Source: Anopheles merus (taxonomy: Eukaryota > Arthropoda > Insecta > Diptera > Culicidae). Taken from it: 64,000 nt of DNA. The number at the start of each line of letters is the position of its first letter. Position 1 is the first letter of the stretch. The notes beneath the pieces are model-generated. The model saw only the letters and a list, made by a program, of their open reading frames with translations, made no database searches and was not told the origin of the DNA. The DNA is taken from NCBI RefSeq assembly GCF_017562075.2, contig NC_054084.1, positions 38,193,499 through 38,257,498 on the forward strand. Direction: 5' to 3'. A program made the position numbers and the translations under genes. Below are positions 14,421-28,400 of the stretch, piece after piece.

Positions 14421-14962
14421 AGTAATTTGAATCTAAAATAGTAATGTTTCTGATGGAATAAAAACAATTGTTTTGCTAGCTCCGTATTTCAAACACCTAG
14501 CTCATGACATAAAATAACTTGTAGACTAATATGGGCATATTGACACAACTTGACTTTGTTTTTTGTTTTGTTTTTTTTTAGCATATTTGATACAACCAAA
14601 ACTATATCCGTTGGAAAAGAAAAAATGTCATTGAATATTTCCCGTTTGGCACATTGAATTAGAAAATTTATACAGCTCAATCAGTGTCTCTTGCCCTAAA
14701 ATCGCTGGAATAGATTCAACAAACAAAACATGATCAAAGCCTGTAATCTAATCAAGCGTCTAATCTTCTACCCGTACGCTTGAATTCCCAGTGCATGCTG
14801 CCCTTGATTTCGGTTTGTTATCAGCCATCAAAGGAAGCCAATCTATCATTGGAATAAATCAAAATTATTAAACATTTCAATCTTCCAATTAACTCCTTCG
14901 CTGCGGTGTTTAAAAATACATAGCTAGATCATCCATTCGGCTGGTGGCGTGAGATCCCCGCA

Positions 14963-15349
14963 TCAAGACATCGGACACGTGCATGCGGTCTTAGCGCACG
15001 AAGCTTCTTTCTCTCGAGCACGTGATAAATGGAAGGGCTGATGAATCTTCGTAAAGCGCAGCGAAAGTGTCCCAACAGACGCCACCAGGCAGACAACCGC
15101 CAAGCAAATCATAACAATTAAATTACCCTTCTTTTGTAGGTCACGTGTCATATGGTTTATGCGACCGGTGCCATAAACGAGCGGGGACCTACTACTCGGA
15201 TGGTAGGTTTCTGGTTGAAAGGGATGTTGACACTCGGCATTGCTGGTGCGGAAGAACAAGTGCCACGCATAGTCTTGAAGGTGAACTACGCGAGACCGTA
15301 TCATAACCGTAATGAAAATTAGATTAAAGCTATACCCAGTTCGTGCCAC
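14963..15349 (-). CDS. Possible small membrane protein, uncertain
   Basis: A 128-codon open frame in a locally GC-richer patch. Around residues 76-98 it predicts one hydrophobic segment (NLIVMICLAVVCLVASVGTL) that could span a membrane, followed by a basic, Cys-containing tail. I recognise no family. There is no supporting splice pattern or neighbour gene, and the other strand is also partly open. It may be a lineage-specific gene, an exon of a larger gene, or chance. Confidence 0.2.
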   Translation of the reverse strand: MARTGYSFNLIFITVMIRSRVVHLQDYAWHLFFRTSNAECQHPFQPETYHPSSRSPLVYGTGRINHMTRDLQKKGNLIVMICLAVVCLVASVGTLSLRFTKIHQPFHLSRAREKEASCAKTACTCPMS

Positions 15350-18300
15350 GCGCCCCCGGAAGAAACTGTGAGAAATAAACCTTTGGCAAGTTTTATGTTA
15401 GCTCGCATGTTTTACGCAGATGCCAACCGAACAGCAGCAAGTTTTGTGTAGTTGCAAACAATTGTGCTACTCACTGTGCAATGTGGCTGCTTTGTGTACA
15501 GAATCATGAACATTCCCCCTTACACAAACACAACCATGCTACATATTTGCTCAGGAAAACCACACCGAATGTCACATTGGCCGGAATGGTTACTTCTTAA
15601 CACATTATTGTACTTTTGTTTTGTTTGTTTAATCACAGATGTCTGTAATTTTGGTTTTGTTTCGGTCGGTCTTCACTCAGCAGAAGCAAACAAGGTAGCG
15701 TGACATAGAATTGTTGCAGGTTGGCTAGTGTTTAGGTTTGAAACTTCCTTATTTTTATGCGTTTTGTTTTATTTCGAATTTTATAAGGATCTAGTTCTTG
15801 GATTGGTTTGTAAACAAGTTAAATGGTAAAGTAAAATTAAATAAGTTCCCTTGTTAATGGTTTCTGCTCCGAGTACTTTAGTTGCTTAGTTTGTTCGCAT
15901 GTATTGCTAGTGTAGTAAAATATCCCTTTTCCACTCTTCTGAGTAAAGGTTGACATCTGTTTCATACGTGACTTTATTTCTTCTTTCGACATAGGTCAGT
16001 TTTGTTCAAGTAAAGGGCGATGAATATATACTTTGCATATTTATTTCTAGTCTCGACTAAAGAGCTACCCTTTGTCATCCGTTGGCCCTTGCAAAACAAC
16101 TATCAATATTTATACCGCAAGGCAGACACAGTAAAATGATCAAAAATTTATCTCGCGAATCTGCAGCATTCAATTGCCGATGGTAAGTTCTTTGGCTTGT
16201 TCACATGCTCTACGATAGCATTGCCGTTTGACCTTACACGTGCTTGAATAGTGCTATTGAGTATTAGCACCGGCACAGAATACAGAATAGAAATCGTAGT
16301 TGCCCTAGGGTTTGGTTCTTTACCAGTCAGCACCGTATGTTGATGACAGAAGGTTGCCTTACAGTACACGGCAAACTTAGTTTAGTTTGGTTAATCTTGC
16401 GTCATTAAATGCAAGTGCACGTTCTCATTTTCGGATAATCACTGGAATTATCGTTTTTATTCTATTTCAAATGATCATTAGAAAGTTTTAAATCAACACT
16501 CTTTAAATCGATTTTCCCTTAACCCCAATAGCAATATGTTGGAACCATGTGTTTTAATGAATATATTTATGGTAATCTGAAGAGTAGATTAAATATCCAT
16601 ATAGTTAAATTGAATATCAGTGATTATCAACTAGCACACTCTACACTTTATGATCAAAACAAAAGGGCATGTTTTTGAAAAAAATATCATTGGTAGAATG
16701 AAATCCATAGCACGATGGCACCTGCTTAGTACTTATGCTTAGGTACTTGTTAAAACAGAAAATTAACGCAATAAATTTCTTGCAATAATTATAGTTTAAA
16801 TATCACACATTTTAAAATTTGTAATAAATTAAATCTAAATATCTTTTAAAATGTATCACTTACATACAGAGGTTATAGAGATTGATTCCAAACTTGAGCA
16901 ACGACAATTTAATTTTCTGTTCTCGAGGTACTCAGAGATTCTATGGGTCAACGTATTTCTCACCCGTAGTAAGCGATCGAACCAATCAATACTACCGGCA
17001 AACATAGCATGTTTGCCACAGTTGAATTGATTTTCCTCTCTACGAAGTAACGGATAAAGCAAAGATGAGGGAACTAATCATTTACAAGAGATAAGCATCT
17101 TTCCTATACAGCCTGATTTCGTGCTTGCTTTTACTTTTAGTTCTTTCTATTTTTTGCCGATTCTTGTTCAGTGCAATACTCTTAAAACGCAAGAAATAAT
17201 CGAATAAAATCAATCGATAAGGATTTATGAAATGCTTACTGGCTCCAGCAGCAGCCGCTTCCGATTTATTCTGTAGATCTGTTGTGTCAGTTTTTCTTTA
17301 TACCATTGCTTCTGTTTCCTGGACATATCACGTTTCGTGGAACATCATGTGCCAGGAAATCAGGCAGATGAGAAATCTGGAAGAACGTAATCTTTGCCGA
17401 ACGTCTGTCAAGCGTCGAGAAATTGGTACTGAATCATTGATAGCAAATCGAAAATAGATTACACCAAACGTTAAGCGACAACAGCATCTTGACAACGTCT
17501 TAGGGATAATAAAAGCAAAAAAATGTCTAACGTGACCTAATGTGAAAATATGATTCAGGCGCCTTTGGGGACAACAGTTCGGTGGCAAATGAGTCGTGAA
17601 TGATTGAACACGTTAACGATTGGAGCATGCAGAAGCTCTGGCATAAGCAGTAAAGCCTAATAAAGTTTATTTATTAATGTTCGAAATGGTTTTTTTTTAC
17701 CAGAGCCTAGGTGGTCGGATTTGTATCGAATGGTTATAAGATATATTCAATATATTTTGTTGTTTATTTTATCGTATTGAAGGTTATAGAAGAACAATAA
17801 TATTATTTCTGTTTCTTTTTTCTCACACACAACAGATGTCAGTCAATAAATAAAACCTCAAAGTTGAAGAGATATTCTTCAACTGCATACAATTATCAGA
17901 CCATCTTTCTTCATTAAATCTTATCGGTGTTGTCCCTTACCTTCTCTTTTTGCTTGTATGCCAGATAAGAATTCCAAGTACTGTTTATGTTATGGAAGCA
18001 GTGTTTTTTTTATTGAATATTTGAAATTTAAATATGATTGGGCACATTGTTTAAGGTATGTAAAATTATCACAAAATAAATGTAAATTGTGCACTCATTG
18101 TGCACAATTATTGTACTAATTTAGTAAATTCTCTAAAAAACATTAGTTTTTTCATGTTTTTTTTGTAAAGAAACAACTGGCGGTTTAGCTAGAACACATA
18201 CAAAACTATAAGTATCTTAAAATGACTCATACATACTTTGTATGGAAAACAATCTCGCGAGAAATGATAGTTGTCTTGTACAAACAACTCTATCAAAAAG

Positions 18301-21300
18301 ACTACATATACCTCATCGCATGCGTATGAATGCCTTGCTATTACGTTTTAAATATTTTTACTTATTGCTCAAACTCGCTGATGATTTGACTGATGGTACA
18401 ATCATATGAAATGAATTCACAGTACCCCACGAATGTAGAATTAGGCCTCCATTTTGATTGAACTTTGGCTTGCTACCGCAACACATCCTTGGATGGCTGA
18501 AAGTGGCGGAAAAAATGTCACCCATACTTAGCAATACAACACACACTGGCGCATCAACCGACCATCAGGATAAAGATGTTGGTCTACTCTTACATTGTTC
18601 TGGTAGTAAACGCTCTCCTGTTGCTCGAATGGAACGTAATTCCCCACGGAATCAGAAGTTTGACGCATGTCGCGGGAAGAAATCGCACCATGACATTTGA
18701 TACTCCTGGGTAAGTCTCGGCGGCTGGACAATCATGCACGCTTGAGAGCGTTTGCTTGTAAATGGTATGTAAATATTGATCATTTGGTCGTTGTTTGACA
18801 CATGTACGGTATATTTAATTCATCGTTTTTTTTTTTGTAACTTGTTGTTCTAGTTGTGAAAGAAAATGTATAAAAAATATCATTAAAAGAAGATTGTGTT
18901 GTATTACTACTAATATTGCCTCAAATGAAGTGTTTAGTTTATATGGATCAAGAACGTTTATCCATCAACTGTTATTGATTAATATTATTACAATTTAAAT
19001 TAAAATTGAATAGTCGGCTTTTAATCCATTATTTTTCCTATCAAATAAAAAAAACCTTAAATTCTTGATGTACAAAACGAAGCTAAAAATAAACTTTTCC
19101 ACGACAAAGCTGTATTGTTTCAAAATATTTATAAGATCATCATTCAACATAATTCTTCCAATGTTACACTGTTTTTTTCGTCTTTATACTCCCGGTGTAT
19201 TGCAATCATAGCAGATAGCTAGAGTCGACTGGCCTCAGATGGTTGTAGAAGGATAGAGAAATAAAAATTCTATGATTTTATAATCAGCACACTAGCAGCC
19301 GGGCGAAAAATATATGATGCTGCCCTATACTGTCCGACGAGCAACCTTCCATATAGTATGAAAATGAGTTTAGGAAAAATCACTTCTGAACTTCTTCTGC
19401 AGATTGCACGAGAGGGATCGCTTCCTGGAAACGCCCTGCAGAATACATGTATACCAAATTTGACTCCCAGTGGTGTGCTGTTTGAGTGTAGACTCCCTGG
19501 TCCCAGGTGAGTTGGAAAAAGGAGTTTCCATTGCTGGAATAAATCTAGAGCATCCACGAGCTGAATATTTTATCACCTGATTCATGGAGGATGGTGCAAA
19601 AATCTCCTCTCTCCTCATTTTTGCGCTAGAAGTAAAGTCATCCTCCCTCAATTGTTGCCTCTTCATCCAACGCTGTATGTGTTTCAAACAACATACGCCT
19701 TCCGACCAGAACACCAAAATCAACCATTTCAAGTCACCCCAAGGGAAGGTTTTTCCATTTTTGCCAAGATTTGATAAATATCATCAACACAAGCACAAAA
19801 GTACGATTTCTTTTTTGGCTTCTGCATTGGACACAAAATTATCCAAAACTGTTAGTCTGTGCTTGTGTTCAGTAGAAGCTCTTCTGCTTTGACACCTTCT
19901 TTGGTGAGTTTTCTTGGAATCAGACATTAAATCGGGATTGGATTTTTTGCCAGTGCTGAAAATATATCATTCTCACAGCTGTCTTACGCAACTATGGTTC
20001 CATACTTGTATGTTCAGCACCCCAGCAAAACAGTCATCACAACATGGCGTCTTTTTCGGCTGTCGGGGCCAACATGAGTGGAAGCTGTAGGTACCGTTCA
20101 TCGTCTTGTTTCTCTTGATTGAGTCTTGAAAAGCTGTGATAGAGAAATCGAATTTCCAAGAGAAAAGGCAAAAGGGTGTAATTGAATTATCAACATGGTT
20201 ACGATATTGACTCATCACATAGAACCTTCATCGGCCTTGTCCGTCTGGAAAGGAATTTTGGGGCAAAGACGAACCAAATAAACTCATCTCACCATTACTA
20301 GACAAAGACTATGCTAATTGCTTATGCGCAGCAGTATTGAGCAATCAGGAAAAAATGAGTTTCAAACGCTTGAGACAAAGATTATTTATTTGCAATAAAT
20401 TCCCTCAGATAGTTTTCAATATGAACCAATACGCATCCGGATGGACCAACCTTGGCAAGTATTTTGGTTGCCCTTTGAAGGTTTTGGAAAGAAAATTATA
20501 TCTTTTGAGTACCTACTACAAGAACATCGATGGATAAAATGCTATCAAAAACTATATGTACTGATTTGTATGTATGAAAACATTGATGCATAATATAAAG
20601 CAGTGTATTGAACAAATTTTATGCAGCTATTTTACATGAAAACGTTTAATAACAACAAGGAAGAGTCGCTGAATAAGGTGAACATCTGAATTATTAATAA
20701 AAAAATTCTCACGAGTGGTTAAATAAACACCCACTTTAACGCAGTATTGCCGACATACAACGCACCAAACCTTCCAGGATAAGCTAAGGAAAACAGCAAC
20801 AATCGACTAATTAATTAGCCACCCTTTTTTCTAAGCAACAAACTTACTCGCCTAAGCCGTTTGATGTGTTGTTTACACTCTGGTGTCATAGTCTAAGGAT
20901 GAACTCATAATTTTCTCATTACACTAATGTAATCCAGCCCTTCCCGGTCTCTAAACACAGCGGCGTTAAGCGCAAAAAGAGCCTCACTCGGTTGGTTTTA
21001 TTACTTTTGAAACAGATTTGCTCCTTCGCTTAGAAAATAAGAAAGCGGAAACAGTATAAAATGCATGGTGGTACACATTTCACAGGACGCAGGAAGCTGA
21101 GAAACCATTTTGTTCCTCTCTTCCTACAGGGGTGACGTTACACTGTCAAACCCGGGAATCAAGCAGGATGCCTTGTAAGCGTGGTTACTTGTATATAGCA
21201 CCATGTAGACGAGCATCGGTTGAAGCATGTGGTCTCATCTTCTTTTCTATTCAATTTAACATCTTCCGCATGTACAGAGTGCATTAGTGAATGAACGAAA

Positions 21301-21644
21301 CCGAAGATGCTGAGGACTTAATTTTAATTAATGTAAGCTTAGCAAACCCAGTCTGGGCGTAAAGTGCTTCCCGTTGCTTCGGTTACAAAGGTGACCCAAA
21401 TCAGATGTGACTGACCGTTGGGCGGAGGTGCAAAATATGTAAGACCATTAACCGTCATTAATTATTCAGGTGAAAAAAATGTGCACTCAGTCTACAAACT
21501 TCACTTTCCTAAATCAAAATATCTGATTTTAATGTTAAAATTGATTTAAAAACACATGACAGTGGGCCGTGTAGAAACGATATTAAATTATTTCGAACGA
21601 TTTTATATTATTTATGATGTATTTAGTCATTATGTTTACATCAT
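15350..21644. other. Intergenic sequence, no confident gene
   Basis: Mostly AT-rich with no domain hits by eye. The only coding-like stretch is at 19.26-19.51 kb, listed separately. No inverted-repeat element with clean ends was found. Confidence 0.5.
19257..19508 (+). other. Open stretch ending in a consensus splice donor
   Basis: From just after a TAA near 19265 one plus frame stays open for about 80 codons, including YDAALYCPTSNLPYSMKMSL and NTCIPNLTPSGVLFECRLPG. It ends at CCCAG|GTGAGT. A second open stretch follows in another frame (VSIAGINLEHPRAEYFIT, then an ORF to about 19892). I recognise no family. It could be a decayed gene or transposon exon, or chance. Confidence 0.15.
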
Positions 21645-21647
21645 TTT

Positions 21648-21741
21648 TTTTCTTTTTGGCTCAATAACCGTTGTCGGTCAAGGCTTGCCTATACCATTTG
21701 TGGGCTTGGCTTGACTTTCAGTGACTTATTGTTTCTCCCCA
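21648..21741 (-). mobile_element. SINE200-like fragment, 3' half only
   Basis: The reverse complement matches the SINE 3' end (GGTCAAGGC, TTGTTGAGCC-like, GTGGGCTTGGC, CAGTGACTTATTG). The tRNA-like head is missing and no target duplication was seen. Confidence 0.75.
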
Positions 21742-24700
21742 CATGAATTATCACAATGCAAGAAAATGCCTGTGCAAGAAAATGATGATAAACATGTTTG
21801 AGATACTAAATATTCAGGATTCTGTTCATTTAAGAGTAATAAACAATACTCCTTTCATTTAAGGAGTACTTTATATGTAATTATACTTCAATTCTAATAA
21901 AAAATAAACAAATTTCAACAACACACGTGTAATCCCGGGGCACTACAGTTTTCTTCAAATCTGTGTGGTTACTATTCATCTAAATTTAACAGATTTCTGT
22001 TCCCACGCACTCATACTGTGACTGTAATAATGGACCCAAAATAAAGAAAAAAAGAGCAGCTGGTTTCTCCACTGAGTGATGATGATTTCATTCGCTAACC
22101 TCACCCAACAAACACGACGATGCCGAACGTGACGCAAGCCCGAAAGAAGCGGTACCCCGTTTGCGGAGAAAGAAATCAGTATCCATCGAAATCACGCGCC
22201 CTTATGAACAAAAAGAATATGGGGAAAAGAAGCACACGCCATCATTCTTCAGCTGCTTCAATTTCTCGTTATATATAAGCCTGGCAAAGAAAATAAAGCA
22301 TGATGACCAACCCTCCCATTTTGCTCTTTTCCAATACTTCACTGAACAGCCGGAAATAAGCTCAAACAGATTCATATGGAGGGAATTCGCACGGAACGCT
22401 CCAATTTCCGACGGGAAACCAAAGCGGATGTGATAACGAAGTAAAATAAAACATTCCACCCGTACCGAATGAAATCACTATAGAGATAGGGCCCTGCTTT
22501 GATGATTGCTATCGGTGTATTTGTGGTAGTAATCATTGCGAGAGATAATGATGATGATGATCACAATGACGATAGGGAACTACGCCTCTCTCACACTGTG
22601 TCTCGCTTATATACTAACGTGCCTCAGCATTGCGTTATCATCGCCATCATCAATATCCTTGGTTAAAATCATTGCTGAAAGGACTTGCTCGTCCTGTATC
22701 TGTTTCTCTTCTACACTGTGTTGCCAACCCCTCGCCACGGCAGAACCCATTGCTTTCACAAACACACGTACACCGGATGTGCACATAAAATGTGCTCTGA
22801 TTCTCGACCGAGAGTTCAGCGCCGGGTTCAGCTTTGGTGCGCCATTGGCGACGCGATTTTTTTCTCCACCACCCAGAAGGATACCGCCATATTGAAACGC
22901 AGCGCAACCTACTTGTTCTTGTAATCCACGGGAGTTCTGGAAGTGCGTACCAGGGGAGTTTCAATGATACATTCTCTTTGGAGCGTAGGCGCTACTACGG
23001 CAATCTGATACGGTGTTGGTTTGGATCAAATTTGCCACCGCCAGATTGCTTCGCGACCCTGTACGACAAAAAAAGCTATCAAAATTTCGTTTCCTTTTTC
23101 AACTCATGGTTTGGTTTGTTGGAGGAACACTGTCTCATCTTATATGTCTCTGTGGTCAGTTTAGTGCTATCAAATAGATTGTAAGTTGTAATGGTGTGTC
23201 AGCACAGCTTCTCCAGAGCATTGGCAAATGTTCAGGATGGAAGGGCTCCAATTTGGTTCTCAATTTAGTAACATTGAGCACCATATTTCCAATGAAGTTT
23301 AAGTCAGTTACAAGACAACGATAGGCAATAATGACGATAATTATTGATATATTGATTCAATCGCCCTCGTGTCGTGCGAATAACAACTTAAACGAATAAA
23401 TATTCAACCCATTTAATAGACATATAAGGATAAATAAAACTGAATTTTACTTCTGTCCAAACTATTAGCTATATGAAGGATTATGTTTTGTTTTAGTTGA
23501 TATTAAAGGCAGAATATTGAATAATTTTCGACGAGATAGAAAAATTGACTTGTAATTTAAGTTCTTAAGTTCTTAGTTATTAACAACGGATTTAAGGAAT
23601 CAAATTGGATAAGGTATAACGAAAAATAACATTTTATTTCGCTTGGTTTTGCAAACTACGTTAATTTATTTTTTCGATTCAGCCCTAGTCATTGTACACT
23701 TATTCACACTATTCTGGTGCCAAAGTTTGAAGGTATAATATTACAACTAATCCGATTGGTAGTGGAGTGATCTCAGCTCGATTTAGATTTCCAATTGCGA
23801 CCTCCGAATGCACATGTGTTGCCGGTAATTGAATAAATATTAAAGTAGCGATGTTCATTTTGATTGACACACCCTGTGTTATTTGAATATCACAGACCAA
23901 TACAATCCTACAAGTAAGGGACCACCTCTTTACCATATGCACTAGACAGAAAAAGATACAAATTGTATGAATAAATCAACTGAACTGCAGACAACATAAT
24001 GAAAACTGCACCTTCGTGGTTGTCTGGTCTCTGTTTGGAGTTGGCTGAAAAAATGCACACTTTAATCACAAAGAAACAAGTGTAATCCAGTTGATTTGCT
24101 CCCTTCATATGCCTACATGCACAATTGCACCAACCTCACACATGGTAGAATGGCTCGAAACAACTCAGGGAGTTTAATGTTACAAATGGTTCGCGGTCTT
24201 GCAACAAATTAACCAGATTTTCATTCAGACAACCAGCATGCAAAAAACGCTTGAGATGTTCGAAATTGCGAGTCGCATTTCAACATGCATTGGCTTATGA
24301 AATACGAAACCAGAACCAGCTCGAAGCGGCCCGTGTACGTTATTCAATAAAATGAAGGGACATGTGGTTGCCAACGAATTATACCTACGTTTATACGTTT
24401 ATGTCTGCAGAGTAGTTCTATGATCATGTGACTGCCCTCACATAGCCTCCTATACTAAACAGCTTACAGCGCTTCCAATCCTTGTTAAGAGTAGATTATC
24501 GCCTTTTTTAAAGTACAATCCAACAAAACAGGTATATTATCGTCATTATGTTGCCCCAAAAAAAGCCCTGCATTTTAGTACATAACCGAACCATAAATTA
24601 GTACATAGGTGCCATTAATGGAGACATAAATCTTTACGCACTACCCTAACCTAAGATTTATTTTATGATTGTGTTGGGCCCCGAGTACTGATTTCAAATT

Positions 24701-25110
24701 TTTTAGTCACTACAGCATTCCTTAGCACATCTTCCGTCCTTTTTGCACACTTCTGTAAAGCTCTAATGACCACAGCTGCTGCAATCTTTGGCCACCCAGA
24801 ACGAAAGAACGCCGCCCAATCCCGGTCAAAATAATGCTCAACGCTCGTAAAGCAAATGACGGGCCCGTCTGGGACGGTCGTTGATCTGCAATCTTGCAAA
24901 ACAGTCACCCATAAATGTACACTTTTTTACAACTTTTTGTAGGTCGTCTTAAGTGTCTGTTTTAATGCGAGCTTTGAATGGCTGGGGAAGGGGAGGGAGT
25001 GTTTCACGTTCGTCCAAGAATTTGCCATTTTGATAAAATTATTCTTGAGCGTTGATTTAAACGATTTTTAACGCTTTATGCTAGTTTTTTGACTGAATCA
25101 AATTACTTCA
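21742..25110. other. Intergenic sequence, no gene seen
   Basis: A less AT-rich patch at 22.1-23.2 kb holds several overlapping ORFs of 80-119 codons on both strands, with no domain and no consistent frame. I do not call a gene. The rest is AT-rich. Confidence 0.5.
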
Positions 25111-25162
25111 TTCTACTTCTTCTTTGGCACAACAACCTTTGTCGGTCAAGGCGCCTGTCTAT
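25111..25162 (-). mobile_element. Short SINE 3' fragment
   Basis: The reverse complement carries the family 3' end (CTTGACCGACAAAGGTTGTTG and an AAGAAGAAG-like tail). It breaks off where a TAGTGATGGG inverted-repeat end begins, so the SINE was probably the insertion target of the next element. Confidence 0.6.
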
Positions 25163-25163
25163 A

Positions 25164-25480
25164 CTAGTGATGGGTAAAGTTGGCAAAAATCCGGAGTCGA
25201 CTCCGATCCCACTCGTATAAATTCGGAATCGACTCCGGTAGGTAGGTCCGCGCTGCAATATCCGGAGACGTTCGGAATCGTCCGGAATCACCCGGAGTCG
25301 CCCGGAGTCGGATTCGTCCGGACTCGTCCGAAGTCAGAGTCGTCCGGAGTCGTTCGGAGTCGTCGGAGTCGGAGTCGTTCGGAGTCGTTAAGAGTCGTTC
25401 GGAGTCGTCCGGAGTTGCCCGGAGTCGGAGTCGTCCGGGCGACTCCAGGCGATTCCGGACGATTCCAAACGAATTGAAAC
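25164..25480. repeat. GGAGTCGT minisatellite with hAT-like end
   Basis: It begins TAGTGATGGGTAAAG, the same terminal motif as the element at 43220-43723, followed by GGAGTCGACTCC palindromes and GGTAGGTCCGCGCTGCAAT. That last motif resembles the opposite end of the 43-kb element. A degenerate array of GGAGTCGT(C/T)C units then runs to about 25480. ORFs over the array are artefacts rich in Arg, Thr, Pro and Ser. The right boundary and a target duplication were not found. Confidence 0.7.
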
Positions 25481-25499
25481 ATTTCACTGAAATGAATCT

Positions 25500-28400
25500 T
25501 TATACTTATGTGTCTATAAATAACCGTACAGATAACCGTATAGAAAAATTTGTCACGCGTGAAAATTCCACTCTGTTTTTTTATTGATGAATGTTATGAG
25601 TTCGAAGAGTTGCAAGGATACATTTCATATCGCGTGAATTTATTGACCCAGTCAACCATGTGACTTTCTTGTTAAAATGGATTAAAGTTAATTTTTTTAG
25701 AATTCGGAATTAAAAAAAGCCACACACGGGACACTCTGATTTGTGAATAAACTAGATAATTCGACTTTTCCGGATGAAATGAAAATTTCGCGCAAGACAG
25801 ACTCTTTGACAAACTCTTACAAATTTCCACTCAACGTATTTTGCACGGTGGCGTCAGGACGTGTTGCAAGTGTGTTTCGCCATATCGTAGAAACACAAAT
25901 AATGAGATCTATCATCAAGAAAAAAAAACATAAAGAAAACAATCTAAAAGTAAATAAAATTTATTATGCAAAACCAAGGCATTTAATGCAATAAAAACAA
26001 ATGCAATAACTGAAAACATATCACTACGAAACTACGAAAAAAAAACTACAAGTATGGCAAGATTCATTTTGTTTCCACATTTCAAATTGGTGTAGTAAGA
26101 ACACATTCTGCTTTTCATTTGTAGCGACCTTGCCCGCTACGATCATCATGTTGATCAATCAATCATTAGAACCATGTCCAACAATTTTACCATAGATTGA
26201 TTGGATATTGAACTCGTAGTTATGTTTTATGTAGGATTATTGAACTACAATTTCGATGAGTTGAATATACATTGAATTGAATAACTATTATTTGATAATT
26301 ATTTTGAATGTAGCTTTATAATGTAACTCAAAAATAAATAATTTTTTCAATATTCTTGCACGCATTCGCTTGATTATTCTTAATCTTGGGCGATTGTGCC
26401 GTATTATTTATGAATCCGAAATTCACAAGGCCTGGTAGTTATTAATGATAATTTGTTAAATGAGAACCTACCCCATTTATCGCGCTGCGCTGCTAATCTT
26501 GTACTGCTGCACCCAAAATCGTTTCCATTGGTGCAAAATTCTATTACCATTCGTTTGCAACCTTTCCGCCTCACTACTCTCTTACCTCTTTACCACGAAC
26601 CATGCCATAAACTACCGTAGCAGCAAACGTGCGCCCAGTGTCCGAATCCATAAAATTGCGGTATTTATTGGAACGAAGGTCAAACGACGGCCAGACTTTG
26701 TGGCTTCTTTAGAGACCCTATTTGGTAAACATCCTTTGCACGTTTAAGGCGTGTGCTCTGTGGCTCGCAGTTGAGGTCACCCCATGAATGCGCTACTAAT
26801 AGCTCGTTTCCCATACCGTGCACACAATGGGAGGTTTAAGGGAAGTGATATTTATAACGCAGCGTGGGCAGTCTGAATGGTACGGCAAAGGTATGAGAAA
26901 ATGTAATACGCAAAGTAATTAAATGATGACCATTATAATGCGACCAGTGCTATTTCAAACGGTCGGTCCGATGTGCGGTTACAATGCGTTCGGTAGTTTC
27001 CATACTTGAACTCCAGCCTTACGGCGTTGCTTCTAGCCAACTGGTAAGTGAGTTGTGGTTGTGCAGATTCAAGGAATTGACAATCAGACAATGAGGGAGC
27101 CAAACCAAAAGCAAAACGTGTCGACATAATGCTTCCACAGTAAGGACTTTGGTCAATCTTCTGTTCTAGGTTTGTGTTGTATTCAATGGGTGATGTGAAA
27201 AAGGTATGGTGTTGGTGAAGAGTATTTAAAGGGCTATTATTAATCATCAATAATTTATCTCCAAACATAAATGATTTGCTTGGCATGAGACAGAATAAAT
27301 ATCGTTCCAGTTATGTTTTACAAATTTTTTTAAATAATTTGATAACGTTTCTTTGTTGCATTTGGCTCTGTTCATTCGATTTACCGGTTTTACTCGAATT
27401 TAATTTTAAATTTCAAGCACACGCTGCTCATGGTGTTGATGACACAGTTTCTTTCTCTTTATCCATTACTGTTGATATCAATTTATCCCGGTGTTTGGGT
27501 CGATCGTGGCCAATCGACGGAAAATAATTCAACTGTCAGAAATGCTTATCACGTTCAGAACACCTTCTCATTTCGTTGTCCCTGCCTTCGTGCTAAGTTG
27601 TGCTCAGCTTGTTGACGCGTAAACTGATACTTCGATGCGAACAAGCATGATTACATTGGTCTCGCTCATCATGCACTCCTCACTGCTTCCCATCATCTCC
27701 ATCCTTGATGAACCTAACAAACCCCCCCTCGTATTGTTAAAGCTATCGTTTTCCACGGGATCCTTGGCGTAGTAGTGCATGTTGTTTGATGGCTTAGTCT
27801 TCCTGATGGTAATGTATATCCTCGAGCAAGTGTCCTGGTATGTTTCGTTGACTGTGTCCTATGAAAGATAAGTGAAAGATGTTATTATTTTAATGGACTC
27901 AGTAATGATTTAATTTCATCAAAATTATTCAGAGTAATTGATTACGAGGGCATGGTGACAGCACGCTGGTGAACATGTTTGATTTATTGGCAGTCAGCTA
28001 TCGCGTGGTGAATCGTCAATTTGAAAACCTAAAGCGGGCGAAGCTGGATTGTAATATGACACTGATTTGCCTTCATAGTTTTTTTTTTAAATTAGTGGTT
28101 CATAAGGCGCTAGAAGGGAATAAATCAATCATGTCGGTAGAGTTGACGTTTAAAACTTATAGCTATATTCGGTTTCTGTATTTATGTTTTTCAGTACAGG
28201 AAATAAAAGAGGAGAGAAAATTTAAATTGGGAACTTATCTACGAAACAACTATTTACATTACATTTTGAGTTATCTTTATTTAATTCCATTGAAAAATGC
28301 TTTCAAACTTTCTACCGTTAGCACAGTATGGTATGATGAACAGAATTTTTGCATAATTATTGCAGATCAAGTTTGTATCGTGCTACCAATGGCTATGTAA

